Positions 21,855 through 30,730 of a DNA stretch of 64,000 nt are shown in pieces. The first letter of the stretch is position 1, and each line of letters begins with the position of its first letter. Under the pieces are notes generated by a model, which saw only the letters and a list, made by a program, of their open reading frames with translations, searched no databases and was not told the origin of the DNA. The position numbers were made by a program, and so were the translations under genes. Origin of the DNA: Sphaerimonospora mesophila NBRC 14179 = JCM 3151 (lineage in GTDB: Bacteria > Actinomycetota > Actinomycetes > Streptosporangiales > Streptosporangiaceae); the NCBI GenBank assembly GCA_001552515.1, contig BCRI01000011.1, positions 1 through 64,000 on the forward strand. The letters run 5' to 3'.

Positions 21855-24617
21855 TCACGCCTCGTCGGCCGGCGGCTCCGGGGGCAACGCGTCCAGAGCG
21901 TCGCGGAGCTCGGCGCGTGAGGTGATGCCCAGCTTCGGGAACACGCGGTAGAGATGTGACGACACCGTCCGCGGCGACAGGAACAGACGCGATGCGATCT
22001 GCGGGTTCGACAGCCCCGACGCCGCCAGCCTGGCGACCTCCAGTTCCTGCGGGGTGAGGGCCTCTCCCGCCTTGCCCCGGGCGGTCCGCGTCATCCCGGT
22101 GGCCCGGAGTTCCGCCGCTGCCCGGGCCTCCCACGGGCGGGCCCCGAGCTCCTCGAAACGTCTGCGGGCGGCAGTCAACTGCGTCCGGGACTCGCGGTTG
22201 AGTCCTTGGCGGCGCAGCGCCTCGCCGTATGACAGATGAACGCGGCCGACCTCGAACGGCCACTGTTCGGCGCCCGGTAGTTCGAGGGCCTCCTCGAAGC
22301 GCTGGGCCATGTCCTCGGGAGCCGAGGTCATCGCCGTGACCGTGGCCACCGTCAGCGCCATTCGCGACGACAGGCGGGCGATGCCGGAGCCGCGGATCGC
22401 TTCGGCGTGCCGTATCGCTTCCGCGTGCCGCCCGGTCCGCAGGGCGGCTTCGACGAGGTCGGGTGCGGACAACTCCACATCGGGGTTGAAGGGCGGCAGC
22501 ACACCGGGCGCACAGATCACCGTGGCGTGCCGGTAGGCCGTCTCGAAGTCGGCGGCGCCGACGGCCGCCCGGGCCGCCGCCTGGTGGGCGTGGTTCACCA
22601 GCCGCCGCAGGCGCCTGGGCCCCGACCAGTCCCAGATGTTCCGGCAGTGCTCATGGCACACGTCGAGGTCGCCGCGCTGCGCCGCGGCCATCGCGGAAAC
22701 GTAGTGCCCCACCTGAGCGAACAAGTGGTATCCCGTCTCCTCGCACAGCGCGATGAGTTCGGCCGCGGCGTCGGCCGACGCCTGCCACCGACTGGCGTAC
22801 ATGTCGTCGACGGCGATGAAGATCAGGCCAGGCATGCTCGCCCCCACCGCTCCGCCGTCGCGGATGACCCGTAACACGGCCTCGCGACAGCCCGGGAGCC
22901 GATCGAAGTACTCGGCCACCAGGGCGGTGCGGATGACCACGTCGGCGTCGGTCTGGCCCTTCAGCCGGGAGATCTCCTCGTCCAGGCGGCGCAGCAGGTC
23001 GTCGGTGACGGAGCCGAGGTCGTGGTGGATGCGCCCCAGTGACGCCGCGGCGGCCGGCGGTGCTTCGGGAAGCCGGGCGAGCACGTCGACCAGAGGTTGC
23101 CAGTGCTCCTGCCGGCCCGAGAACTGGGTGGCGAGCGTGAGGGTGAAGAGCGCGGTCTCCAGCTCGCCGTGTGGCGGGTCGTACGGGGCCGGGGCCTGCT
23201 CGATCGCCTTCATCAGGAGCGTGTGGGCCGTGTCGGCGTCACCCTCCGTGACCAGCACCAGGAAGCCGGCGGCCGCGGCCGCCGAGAGCGACCGGGCCGC
23301 CGGATCGCCCTGCACCTCGCGCATGATCTCGTGCGAGACCTCAAGGTAGCCCGCGACCCAGGCGGCGATGTACGCGGCCCGCGACAGGCGGCGCCTGCGG
23401 TCCGCCCGGTCGGGACTCAGCTCGGCCGCGCGCCGCAGCCTCGCGACCGCGCCGTCGGCGTCGCCGCGCCGCAGGCTGCTCTCGGCCGCCGACTCGATCA
23501 CGGCGGCGACCGCCTCGTCGGGCACGGTCGTGGCTCTCGCGAGGTGGTCACCGCGGCGCTCGGGCTGGTCCACCAGCACGTCGGCCAACCGGCGGTGGGC
23601 GCTGCGCCGCTGCTCGCCGGTGGAGCCGTCGACCACCGCGGACCGGACCAGCGGATGCCGGAAGCGCACGGCGCGGCCGTTCTCCGCGACCATGACCAGG
23701 TGGTCGCGCTCCGCCGGAGCGAGTCCCTCGAGGCCGCCCGGCCCACAGGCCGCCTCAAGGACGCCGATGTCGCCGGAGCCTTCGAGAGCCGCGAGCAGCA
23801 GCAGGTCGCGCGTTCTCGGCGGCAGCCGTTCGACGCGGGCGCCGAACAGAGCACGGACGTCTCGCCCCGGGCCGCTCGGCCACCCCGCGCCGTCCCGGTC
23901 GCCGGACACACTGGTGGACCCGGCGAACTCGAGCAGGGCGAGGGGATTTCCCTGCGCTTCTCGCGCCACGCTGGAAAGGACTCGGCGGGGGAGGTGAGCG
24001 AAGCGCCGGGACAGCAGTCGCAGTGCGTCCGCGTCGTTGAGCGGCGTGACCTCGATCTCTGTCAGGCCGGTGGACGGGAAGGGTTCGCCGGACTCCGGTC
24101 GCCGGGCTCCGAGCAGCCCGATGCGGCGACCGGCCAGTCTTCTGGCGACGAATCCCACCGCGGACCGGCTCGCGTGGTCGACGACATGGAGATCGTCGAC
24201 CACGAGGAGCAGCGGCTGCTCCTTCGCGGCCTCTTCGAACAGCGAAAGTGCCGCGTTCATGACGGCGATCGGTTTCGGCGCGGGACCGGCACCGAGACCG
24301 AGCGCGACCTCGAGGGCCTCCCGTATGGGAGACGGCAGACGACCGAGCTCGTGCGGCAGTGAGGCGACGAGCTGGTGGAGCCCCGCGAAGCTGATGTCCG
24401 TCTCGTACTCGACGCCGCTCCCGCGGATGACCCGGGCTCCCTTCGTGACCGCCAGCTCGGCGGTCGCGTCGAGGAGCGCCGTCTTCCCCACACCCGGCTC
24501 ACCGGTGAGCAGGACGGTGGCTCCGTCCGTCGCAGCCTTGTCCAGGAACATCGTGAGCTCGGCGAGCTCCCGGTCTCGGCCGACCAGCCCGATCGGGTCG
24601 AAGCCCACGCCTATCAC
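21855..24617 (-). CDS. LuxR family LAL-type ATP-binding regulator
   Basis: 920-residue large ATP-binding LuxR regulator. The N-terminal AAA module has Walker A GEPGVGKTALL (about 39-49) and Walker B LLLVVDDLHVV. A helical TPR-like middle of about 500 residues follows. The C-terminal LuxR helix-turn-helix reads LTPQELEVARLAASGLSNPQ, then IASRLFLSPRTVSSHLYRVF. The GTG at 24617 is the best fit to the family N-terminus (FDPIGLVGRDREL); another GTG is at 24608. The frame stays open to 25100, but that stretch belongs to decayed genes. Its likely target is the hydrolase downstream (20826). Confidence 0.88.
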   Translation of the reverse strand: MIGVGFDPIGLVGRDRELAELTMFLDKAATDGATVLLTGEPGVGKTALLDATAELAVTKGARVIRGSGVEYETDISFAGLHQLVASLPHELGRLPSPIREALEVALGLGAGPAPKPIAVMNAALSLFEEAAKEQPLLLVVDDLHVVDHASRSAVGFVARRLAGRRIGLLGARRPESGEPFPSTGLTEIEVTPLNDADALRLLSRRFAHLPRRVLSSVAREAQGNPLALLEFAGSTSVSGDRDGAGWPSGPGRDVRALFGARVERLPPRTRDLLLLAALEGSGDIGVLEAACGPGGLEGLAPAERDHLVMVAENGRAVRFRHPLVRSAVVDGSTGEQRRSAHRRLADVLVDQPERRGDHLARATTVPDEAVAAVIESAAESSLRRGDADGAVARLRRAAELSPDRADRRRRLSRAAYIAAWVAGYLEVSHEIMREVQGDPAARSLSAAAAAGFLVLVTEGDADTAHTLLMKAIEQAPAPYDPPHGELETALFTLTLATQFSGRQEHWQPLVDVLARLPEAPPAAAASLGRIHHDLGSVTDDLLRRLDEEISRLKGQTDADVVIRTALVAEYFDRLPGCREAVLRVIRDGGAVGASMPGLIFIAVDDMYASRWQASADAAAELIALCEETGYHLFAQVGHYVSAMAAAQRGDLDVCHEHCRNIWDWSGPRRLRRLVNHAHQAAARAAVGAADFETAYRHATVICAPGVLPPFNPDVELSAPDLVEAALRTGRHAEAIRHAEAIRGSGIARLSSRMALTVATVTAMTSAPEDMAQRFEEALELPGAEQWPFEVGRVHLSYGEALRRQGLNRESRTQLTAARRRFEELGARPWEARAAAELRATGMTRTARGKAGEALTPQELEVARLAASGLSNPQIASRLFLSPRTVSSHLYRVFPKLGITSRAELRDALDALPPEPPADEA

Positions 24618-25260
24618 TGATTCCGCCCGTCTCGCATCCGCTGTGTCACTCCTCCTGCCGCGCGAAGCAGTCGAACGACCAGCAACGCATTCGGCCAGAA
24701 AGTATCTCACCGGCGGGCGGCATGATCGAGGAGACTCTGCCGCGAGCTGGTCCGACGCCCGGGTCCGTCCGATGAGTGATCTTGTGGTCGGCGGGAGTCC
24801 TGCGCTCTCGGCGATCCTGGGGCGAGTCGGGCGACCGCTCCTTTTTCCAGGGCGGTCCACAGATCTCCGTCCGGGCCGGCGGCGATGCCGTGGGGGTCCC
24901 GACGAGGAGCGCGGCGATCGGCGGTGGCGGCGCACCGGCTCGGCGGGCTGTGTCATCGGCACGTTGCGGTTGGCCGCGATCTCGATCAGCTCACGGCCCG
25001 GAGCGGCATCGACCACGACCCGCACCTCGTCGCGGCGCTGGGCGTAGAAGCCCCGGTCGGGCAGCACGAACGTGATCGGGCATGCCCGCCGCCGTTCCAA
25101 GCCGCCGGGCCGCGCATCGCCATCAAGCGCGCCCGCGACCCCAATCGTTTGAGGAGGAAGAGCCCCGGCACACCGGGACTCTGGGTGAGCCGAGGCTTCG
25201 ATGCCCCGGGCGGCCCGACCGGCCGAGGCGCGCCGGTGAGCGTAGGTGTCACCGGGGGGT
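24618..25260. other. 643-bp decayed region
   Basis: No intact gene. On the minus strand around 24985-25090 a protein-like stretch (LPDRGFYAQRRDEVRVVV, ELIEIAANRNVPM) is in the same open frame as the LAL gene but unrelated to it, and a Vgb-like piece lies at 24818-24898. I read it as remnants of at least two genes. Confidence 0.45.
24818..24898 (-). pseudogene. Fragment of Vgb-type (streptogramin lyase) beta-propeller
   Basis: Twenty-seven codons read DPHGIAAGPDGDLWTALEKG followed by AVARLAP. This is the 'PHGIAxGPDGxLWxT' repeat of virginiamycin B lyase-type propellers. Neither end continues. Confidence 0.5.
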
Positions 25261-25291
25261 TTGACCTTGACCTTGGGTCAGGGTGCACGCT
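25261..25291 (+). promoter_or_regulatory. MerR-type promoter/operator
   Basis: TTGACC at 25261-25266, the palindrome TGACC-TTG-GGTCA at 25268-25280, and CACGCT at 25286-25291. This gives a 19-bp spacer between -35 and -10, which is the stretched spacing opened by MerR-family activators. A leaderless GTG follows at 25298. Confidence 0.6.
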
Positions 25292-25297
25292 GAACAG

Positions 25298-26101
25298 GTG
25301 GCCGACTTCAACTCCTCCTGGGCAGGCATGGTGCCGGTGGACGACACCGCGCTGGCGGTGACCGACACCGGCGGGCCCGGCCCTTCCGTGGTCTACCTCA
25401 ACGGCCAGTTCGCCAGTCAGCGGTACTGGCGGCGCGTCATCGCCGAACTCGGCGGCGGCTACCGGCACATCACCTACGACATGCGGGCCCGTGGTCGATC
25501 GGGTCGTTCGGCTGCGGCCGCCTCGTTCGAGGCGCACGTCCGTGACGTCGGCGCCGTCCTCACGGCCAGGGGCGTGGACCGGCCGCTTCTGGTCGGCTGG
25601 TCCTATGGCGCGCCGGTCGCGCTGCACTGGGCCGTCCGGAATCCGGAACGCGTCCTGGGAGTGGTGTCCGTGGACGGCGCGTACCCGTACGACTTCGCCT
25701 ATGCCGAGGAGCGGATCCGGCGGCTGTGGCGCCGGTCGCGCTGGCTGCTGCCATTGCTCTCCACGATGGGCATGGCCGGGAAGATGTCCGCCGAGCAGCA
25801 CGCCAAGAGCAACATCGAGCTCAACGAGATCTACGCCGCCCTCGACCCGGTCTTCGACAGTGTGACCTTCCCGGTCCGGTACGTGGTCGCCACTGGCGCC
25901 AATCTCGGAGGCGGCCGTGATGAAATGGAAAGCATGCGCGCCAGCCTCGACCCGGTGCTCGCCCGCAACCCGAACATCAAGGTGAGCGCGAAGGTCGCCG
26001 GTAACCACGGCAACATGCTGCGCAAGGACTTCCGTGCCGTCGCCGACGCGGTTCGCGAGCTCGCCGGCACCGCACGGTCGCGAGGTCGGCAGAGCAGATG
26101 A
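25298..26101 (+). CDS. Alpha/beta hydrolase in MerR operon
   Basis: 267 residues of the alpha/beta hydrolase fold. The nucleophile is in LLVGWSYGAPVAL (GWSYG), the oxyanion strand is VVYLNGQFASQRYW, and the likely catalytic histidine is in VAGNHGNML. The GTG at 25298 is preferred because it falls at the predicted transcription start of a MerR-type promoter; GTG 25283 and ATG 25328 are alternatives. The stop overlaps the MerR start by ATGA, so hydrolase and regulator are one operon. The physiological substrate is unknown; esterase or amidase chemistry is expected. Confidence 0.85.
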   Translation: MADFNSSWAGMVPVDDTALAVTDTGGPGPSVVYLNGQFASQRYWRRVIAELGGGYRHITYDMRARGRSGRSAAAASFEAHVRDVGAVLTARGVDRPLLVGWSYGAPVALHWAVRNPERVLGVVSVDGAYPYDFAYAEERIRRLWRRSRWLLPLLSTMGMAGKMSAEQHAKSNIELNEIYAALDPVFDSVTFPVRYVVATGANLGGGRDEMESMRASLDPVLARNPNIKVSAKVAGNHGNMLRKDFRAVADAVRELAGTARSRGRQSR

Positions 26102-26871
26102 CGGACGGTGTCACGATCGGCCAGGCGGCGGCCTTCGCCGACGTCACCGTGAAGGCCATACGGCACTACCACAAGCACGGGCTGATGGACGAACCCCGCC
26201 GGGACGGCTCCGGTTACCGCCGCTACGGATCGGCCGATCTGCTGCGACTGATCCAGATCCGGACGCTGGCCGCCGCCGGCGTACCGCTGGCCGAGATCCG
26301 GGCGATCCTCGACGCCGATCCTGACCGGTTCGCCGCCGCGCTCGTCGACGTCGAACGACGCCTCACCGAACGGATCGACGATCTTATCGCGCGGCGTGAC
26401 ATGCTGCGCCGGCTCACCACCGGCGACCGGGCCCTGCTGCCCGACCGCGTTCTCGTGAAGCTGGACCGGGTGGCCGCCGATCTCGGCTTCACCCCGGACG
26501 ATGTGATGATGGCCCGCGAGGGTCTGGTGCTGATCAGGGCCCTGGTGCCGGAGGGCTTCGACGACTATGTCGCCAAGGTCGAGCGCGCCCTCGACGATCC
26601 TCACTATCTCTCCCTGGTCAAGCGCATGTGGCATGCCGCAGAGTGGGAGCCGGACGACCCACGGGTCGACGAACTCGCCACAGCCATGGCCGACCACTTT
26701 TTCGCCCATCCGGAACTGCTGCCCATCCCGGCCGGACTCCGCGCCCGCACCGACGCCGCGATTCGGTACAGCCTGCTCAGCCATCACGGACAAGAGCAGA
26801 AGCCGGCCTGGACCCGGCTGGCGGCGCTGTTCGAGGCGAGAATGCGCGCGGCCGGCATCGACATCGCGTAG
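26098..26871 (+). CDS. MerR family regulator
   Basis: 257 residues. The N-terminal MerR winged helix is textbook (VTIGQAAAFADVTVKAIRHY, KHGLMDEPRRDGSGYRRYGS) and is followed by the dimerisation helix. A 150-residue C-terminal helical ligand domain resembles the TipA-like 'DDPRVDELATAMADHF' type. Overlaps the hydrolase stop by 4 nt. It presumably activates its own operon from the palindrome at 25268-25280. Paralogue at 38931 in the same arrangement. Confidence 0.92.
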   Translation: MTDGVTIGQAAAFADVTVKAIRHYHKHGLMDEPRRDGSGYRRYGSADLLRLIQIRTLAAAGVPLAEIRAILDADPDRFAAALVDVERRLTERIDDLIARRDMLRRLTTGDRALLPDRVLVKLDRVAADLGFTPDDVMMAREGLVLIRALVPEGFDDYVAKVERALDDPHYLSLVKRMWHAAEWEPDDPRVDELATAMADHFFAHPELLPIPAGLRARTDAAIRYSLLSHHGQEQKPAWTRLAALFEARMRAAGIDIA

Positions 26872-26977
26872 CAGACTCCACCTGACCGAGCCCTGCGGCC
26901 ATGTCCCCGGCTCGTCGGACCCCCTCCAAGGTGGAGAGTGACGTCAAGCAGAGATGATCGCCCTGCCATCGGCTTGG

Positions 26978-26983
26978 TAAGGT
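26978..26983 (+). promoter_or_regulatory. -10 box of leaderless leader ORF
   Basis: TAAGGT ends 7 nt before the ATG at 26991, the spacing seen for leaderless transcripts in actinomycetes. No convincing -35 is seen. Confidence 0.45.
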
Positions 26984-26990
26984 CAGCGGC

Positions 26991-27047
26991 ATGTCTGGTG
27001 CTTCGAGCGCGGCCGCTGCCGCCGCAGTGACGAGGACGCTCCGCTAG
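26991..27047 (+). CDS. Leader peptide of MFS exporter (18 aa)
   Basis: Short ORF reading MSGASSAAAAAAVTRTLR and then TAG, 112 bp upstream of the exporter start. It starts 7 nt after a TAAGGT box. Its last seven codons form the 5' arm of a hairpin (27029-27063), so a ribosome on this ORF would prevent or alter the fold. Leader peptides with such overlap control antibiotic-resistance and efflux genes by attenuation in other actinomycetes. That the peptide is made is inference. Confidence 0.5.
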   Translation: MSGASSAAAAAAVTRTLR

Positions 27048-27063
27048 CGGCGGGGCGTTCGTC
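27029..27063 (+). promoter_or_regulatory. Attenuator-like hairpin overlapping leader ORF stop
   Basis: GACGA (27029-27033) pairs with TCGTC (27059-27063), and the inner ACGCtCCGC pairs with GCGGgGCGT around the TAG stop. It spans the end of the leader ORF and precedes the MFS gene. Confidence 0.5.
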
Positions 27064-27159
27064 TCACCTTCTGTTGAACGTTCTGCCGCTTCGTGATCGG
27101 ACCGGAGCGGCATGTTCGTGCTGCTCGGAACTTCCCTCTTCTGAGCAACGGAGCACTCG

Positions 27160-28575
27160 GTGTTCTCAGGCGTTCTTTTCTCGCGCCGGGACGGATCGTC
27201 CCCGGCGCGTGCGTGGCTGGTCCTGTACTGCATGGCCACGCTGCAGTTCTTCATCGCGGTCGACGTGACCGTGGTCAACGTCGCTCTGCCCTCGATCGGC
27301 GGCGACTTCGGCGTCGACGGTCACGCGCTGACCTGGGTCGTGGTCGGGTACACGATCACCGGGGGCGGACTGCTGATGCTCGGCGGCCGGCTGGGTGACG
27401 TGCTCGGCAGGCGCCGCGTCCTTCTGCTCGGCGTAACGCTCTTCGGCGCCGCGTCCGTGCTGGCCGGGCTCGCACCATCCTTCGCCCTGCTGGTGGCGGC
27501 CCGGCTGCTGCAGGGTGCCGGTGAAGCGATCGCGCTTCCGGCGGCGATGGCGGTGATCGTGCTCATGTTTCCCGAGGGATCGCGCAGGTCGAGGGCGCTG
27601 AGCGTGTGGGCGGCCGTCGCGAGCTGTGGCCTTGTCCTCGGGTTCGTGGTCTCCGGGATCATCACCGAGCTGCTGGGCTGGCGGTGGATCTTCCTGGTGT
27701 CCGTGCCTTTCATCCTGGTGGTGCTCGCCGCCGTGGTCTTTCTCGTGCCGAGTGAACGGCCTGCCGAGCGCACACCGCTGGACCTTCCCGGGGCGCTTCT
27801 GCTGACCGCGGCCCCGCTGCTGTTCACCTTCGGGGTCGTCGAGGCAGGAGAGACGAACGGCACACTGCCGTGGCCGTCGCCGGTGGCGTTGGTCGGCGCG
27901 GTAGCGGCGGGGGCCCTGTTCATCAGGGTCGAGCGCCGTTCGCGGAACCCACTGGTGCCGCTGCGGTTCTTCCGCAACCGGCCGCGCGTCCTGGCCAACC
28001 TTGCCACCGCTCTGCTGAGCGCGGCACTGTCCACCTCGTTCCTGCTGTTCACCTACTACTTGCAGGAGCGTTCGGGCGTCAGCCCGCTCCAGGCCGGTCT
28101 GACGATGTCGCCTCTGGCGGTGTCCCTGATCGTGGCCTCGGTGCTGGTTCCCCGGCTGCTCGGTCGGTGGGGCGCGCGGGCCTGTGTCTTGGCCGGCATC
28201 GGCTTGACCATGACGGCCATGGTCGCCATCGCGCTGGTCGCCTACCTCGGGGCCACCGGTCTGGCGATGATTCCGGCCATGGTGCTCATCGCCGCCGGGA
28301 TGGGGTTCGGGATCGTCGGGCTGCAGTACGTCGCGGTGACCGGGGTGACCGAAGACGACGCCGGCATCGCTTCCGGTGTGCAACGAGCCGCCGACCAGCT
28401 GGGCGGTTCCACCGGGATCACGATTTACGTCGGCATCGGGTTCGCCCCCGCCGTGAACGGCACCGATCCGTTTCTCGCCAGTAGCTCCCTGGCCATCGCC
28501 GGGCTCGCCACGGCCGGATTCATCGCCTGGCGGATCTCCATGCCCGTCGAGGCGATGGAGGAGCCCCTCAGATGA
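27160..28575 (+). CDS. MFS drug exporter, DHA2 (EmrB/QacA) type
   Basis: 471-residue membrane transporter with 14 predicted helices, the DHA2 size. Motif A is GGRLGDVLGRRRVLLLG and motif C-like residues are in SCGLVLGFVVSG. The first helix FFIAVDVTVVNVALPSIGGD with its acidic residue is typical of EmrB/QacA proton antiporters exporting drugs. The GTG start has GGAG 6 nt upstream. The leader ORF and hairpin upstream suggest translation-dependent induction by an antibiotic. The neighbouring MerR regulator (26098) is another possible controller. Confidence 0.92.
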   Translation: MFSGVLFSRRDGSSPARAWLVLYCMATLQFFIAVDVTVVNVALPSIGGDFGVDGHALTWVVVGYTITGGGLLMLGGRLGDVLGRRRVLLLGVTLFGAASVLAGLAPSFALLVAARLLQGAGEAIALPAAMAVIVLMFPEGSRRSRALSVWAAVASCGLVLGFVVSGIITELLGWRWIFLVSVPFILVVLAAVVFLVPSERPAERTPLDLPGALLLTAAPLLFTFGVVEAGETNGTLPWPSPVALVGAVAAGALFIRVERRSRNPLVPLRFFRNRPRVLANLATALLSAALSTSFLLFTYYLQERSGVSPLQAGLTMSPLAVSLIVASVLVPRLLGRWGARACVLAGIGLTMTAMVAIALVAYLGATGLAMIPAMVLIAAGMGFGIVGLQYVAVTGVTEDDAGIASGVQRAADQLGGSTGITIYVGIGFAPAVNGTDPFLASSSLAIAGLATAGFIAWRISMPVEAMEEPLR

Positions 28576-28647
28576 CCCCGGGACACCCGGCTCGACTCTC
28601 CGCGCAACCGACCGCGGTCTTGGCATCGAGCCCGCCCTGGCCGCTGA

Positions 28648-28965
28648 TCACGGCGTCGCGGAGCGACCCGCCTCTGCGGCGACGTCGTGCTCCTCGATCC
28701 ACGTGCAGCCGCTGCCCGGGCTTCCGGAGATCTGGATGACCGTGTCCAGACGGTCACGGGTACGGGTCAACGCGGCGATCCGGGCATCGATGCGATCGCG
28801 CTCGGCGGCGAGCCGGGCACGCGAGGCCGGAGTGCTGACCTTGGCCTCGACGTAGGGCAGCAGTTCGGCGATGGTCCGGCTGGACAGGCCGGCCGCGTAC
28901 AGCATCTGGATCAGATGGACCCGGTCGGCCGCCGACTCGGGGTAGTGGCGCTGCCCCGAGTCGCT
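28648..28965 (-). pseudogene. MerR family regulator, N-terminally truncated
   Basis: The last 105 residues of a MerR protein are intact: SDSGQRHYPESAADRVHLIQ, LYAAGLSSRTIAELLPYVEA, then the dimerisation helix RLAAERDRIDARIAALTRTR. The first 30 residues with the helix-turn-helix (..GVSVRSLRYYEEQGLL..) are missing and replaced by unrelated sequence in the open frame upstream. No start codon with a ribosome site is seen. Without its DNA-binding part it should be inactive. Confidence 0.75.
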
Positions 28966-29060
28966 CCGGCGGGGCGCTGCGGCGTGATCAGAGCGAGACG
29001 GCGCTGACACCGCCGCAGCGTCGCCGGCGCAGGCCGGCCCGATGACGAATCCGTACGGGT

Positions 29061-30140
29061 TCACCAGCTGATTCTCGCCGCCACCGGCAGATGGTCGCTG
29101 CCGGTGGCCGGCAGCACCCACGAGCTCTCCGGCTCCACGCCGCGTACGAGGATCTGGTCGATCCGCACCACCGGGAACCTCGCCGGCCAGCTGAAGCCGA
29201 AGCCGTCCCCGGCCACGTCCTGGGCCGAGCGCAGTTGCGAGGTGATGCCGGCGAACGCGCGGTCGCCCATGGTGCCGTTCAGGTCGCCGAGCAGCACCAC
29301 CCGCTCGTTCTGCTCGGCGGCGATGGCCGTGCCGAGCGCCTGCGCGCCGCGGTCCCGCTGAGCCGTCCAGAAGCCCGTCCTGGGATTCACCCGTACGGAC
29401 CCCAGGTGGGCCACGTACACCGCCAGCGGACCCTGGTCCGTGGCCACCGTGCTGCGCAGCGCCCGGTTGTAGGCCATCCTCGTGTCGACCGGCTTGGTGT
29501 CCCCCAGCGGCCCGTGGTCCATCCTGATGTCGACCGGCCGGATATCCGACAGCGGCAGCTTGCTCCACAGTCCGACCGTGCCCTGCACCGTGTGGTACGG
29601 ATACGCCTTCGCCAGCCCTTTCTCGTACGTGCCACGGGTCTGCGCGGTCAGCTCCACCAGGGCCAGCACGTCCGCCCCGGAGGCGGCCAGGTCACGGGCG
29701 ACGCCGGCCGGGTCGGGATTGTCGGCGTCGACGTTGTGGCCTGCCACGGTGAGGTCGCCGCCCGGGCGGGACTTGTCGCCGAGCAGCCCGCCGAAGAGGT
29801 TCAGCCACACCATGACCGGCAGCAGCAGCGCGACCACAGCGGAGGCGGAGCGGCGCCACAGCGCCCCGGCCGACAGCACCGGGACGAACAGGCCGAACCA
29901 CGGCAGGAAGGTCTCCACCAGGCTGCCGAGGTTCCCGATCCGGTTCGGGATCTTCGCATGCAGCAGCATGAACAGGCCGAGCAGCAGCGCCAGCACCGCG
30001 AGCACCAGACCGCGCTTCCAGGGGCCCGGCCGGGAGGCGGCCCGTATCGGCCGGCGGACGCGCGCGCGCCAGGTCCCGGTGCCGGTGTCCCGGCGGCCGG
30101 CGCCGCCCTTTCCAACCTCCGTCGTGTCCACCGGCGTCAT
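29061..30140 (-). CDS. Membrane endonuclease/exonuclease/phosphatase-family protein
   Basis: 359 residues. Three N-terminal membrane helices (RGLVLAVLALLLGLFMLLHA and following, about 45-130) are followed by an EEP domain. Its motifs are VAGHNVDADNPDP, ALVELT, VYVAHLGSVR, LLGDLNGTMGD (metal-binding Asp/Asn) and TGSDHLPVAARI (catalytic Asp-His at the C-terminus). It probably cleaves a phosphodiester outside the cell. The ATG at 30140 has AAGGA 6 nt upstream. Single gene. It begins next to a deleted hydrolase copy. Confidence 0.88.
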   Translation of the reverse strand: MTPVDTTEVGKGGAGRRDTGTGTWRARVRRPIRAASRPGPWKRGLVLAVLALLLGLFMLLHAKIPNRIGNLGSLVETFLPWFGLFVPVLSAGALWRRSASAVVALLLPVMVWLNLFGGLLGDKSRPGGDLTVAGHNVDADNPDPAGVARDLAASGADVLALVELTAQTRGTYEKGLAKAYPYHTVQGTVGLWSKLPLSDIRPVDIRMDHGPLGDTKPVDTRMAYNRALRSTVATDQGPLAVYVAHLGSVRVNPRTGFWTAQRDRGAQALGTAIAAEQNERVVLLGDLNGTMGDRAFAGITSQLRSAQDVAGDGFGFSWPARFPVVRIDQILVRGVEPESSWVLPATGSDHLPVAARISW

Positions 30141-30730
30141 CGTCTGTCCTTGCTCACTTCCGGTCACTGCTGCATCCTCGGGTCCTGAACTGGGTCGCCA
30201 TACATACGCGGACAACCACGATCGTGCCCGATGTCGACCGCATCACCCGACACGCCAGGCTGTGAGCCGCCCCGGCCGATCCCGAGCGGGCCGCCGGGCT
30301 CACCCCGGTCGGCTCGGCCTTGTGCGCCACGGATGATCCGGGTGAATTCCGGGGCGTGGGTGAAGACCGACCGGTGGTCGGCGTCGAGCCAGGATGTGGC
30401 GATGTGCGGCTGCTCACGGACAAGCCGCTCGATGCCGGCACTCCAGTTACGTCAGGGTCGAGCGGCGCGGCGACATGACGTCCGCGAGTCGGCGCCCGCC
30501 CAGCACGCCGACAGATGACGGATCTTCGAATCGCTGGATGAGGCAGTACCATCGGCGCGTGAACTCCTACTGGCACGTCGTTCTGCCACCGCTGTGCGCC
30601 TGACCGGGCGCATACGCTGAGGGCTTGATCCGCGACCCCGGCTGACCTGCACGGCGGCCAGGGGGCTGTGCCGTGCGCCCGTTTCGAATCCAGATCCCCA
30701 GACGGTATTCGACGACGGAAGTTCACGACT
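30141..30730. other. 590-bp region with deleted module copy
   Basis: Contains the pseudogene at 30329-30480 and the promoter of the EamA transporter. No intact gene seen. Confidence 0.5.
30329..30480 (-). pseudogene. Internally deleted copy of the MerR-box/hydrolase module
   Basis: Read right to left, about 30 bases match the promoter of the hydrolase at 38033 with one change (CGTCATGTCGCCGCGCCGCT is shared, then TTGACC becomes CGACC), as far as CTGACG. Sequence then jumps to the gene's last 40 codons (NWSAGIERLVREQPHIATSW, DADHRSVFTHAP) and runs on in frame past IIR. About 760 bp of the parent, including the right half of the MerR palindrome and the nucleophile, are missing. Clear evidence of duplication followed by deletion. 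Confidence 0.8.

Noticed and set aside
24618-25100. Extension of the LAL regulator by 160 codons
   Set aside because: The frame is open, but the extension has no LAL similarity, contains pieces of unrelated decayed genes and has no ribosome site.
27166-28626. 486-codon leftward open frame
   Set aside because: Antisense to the MFS exporter; hydrophilic, repetitive, no family resemblance.
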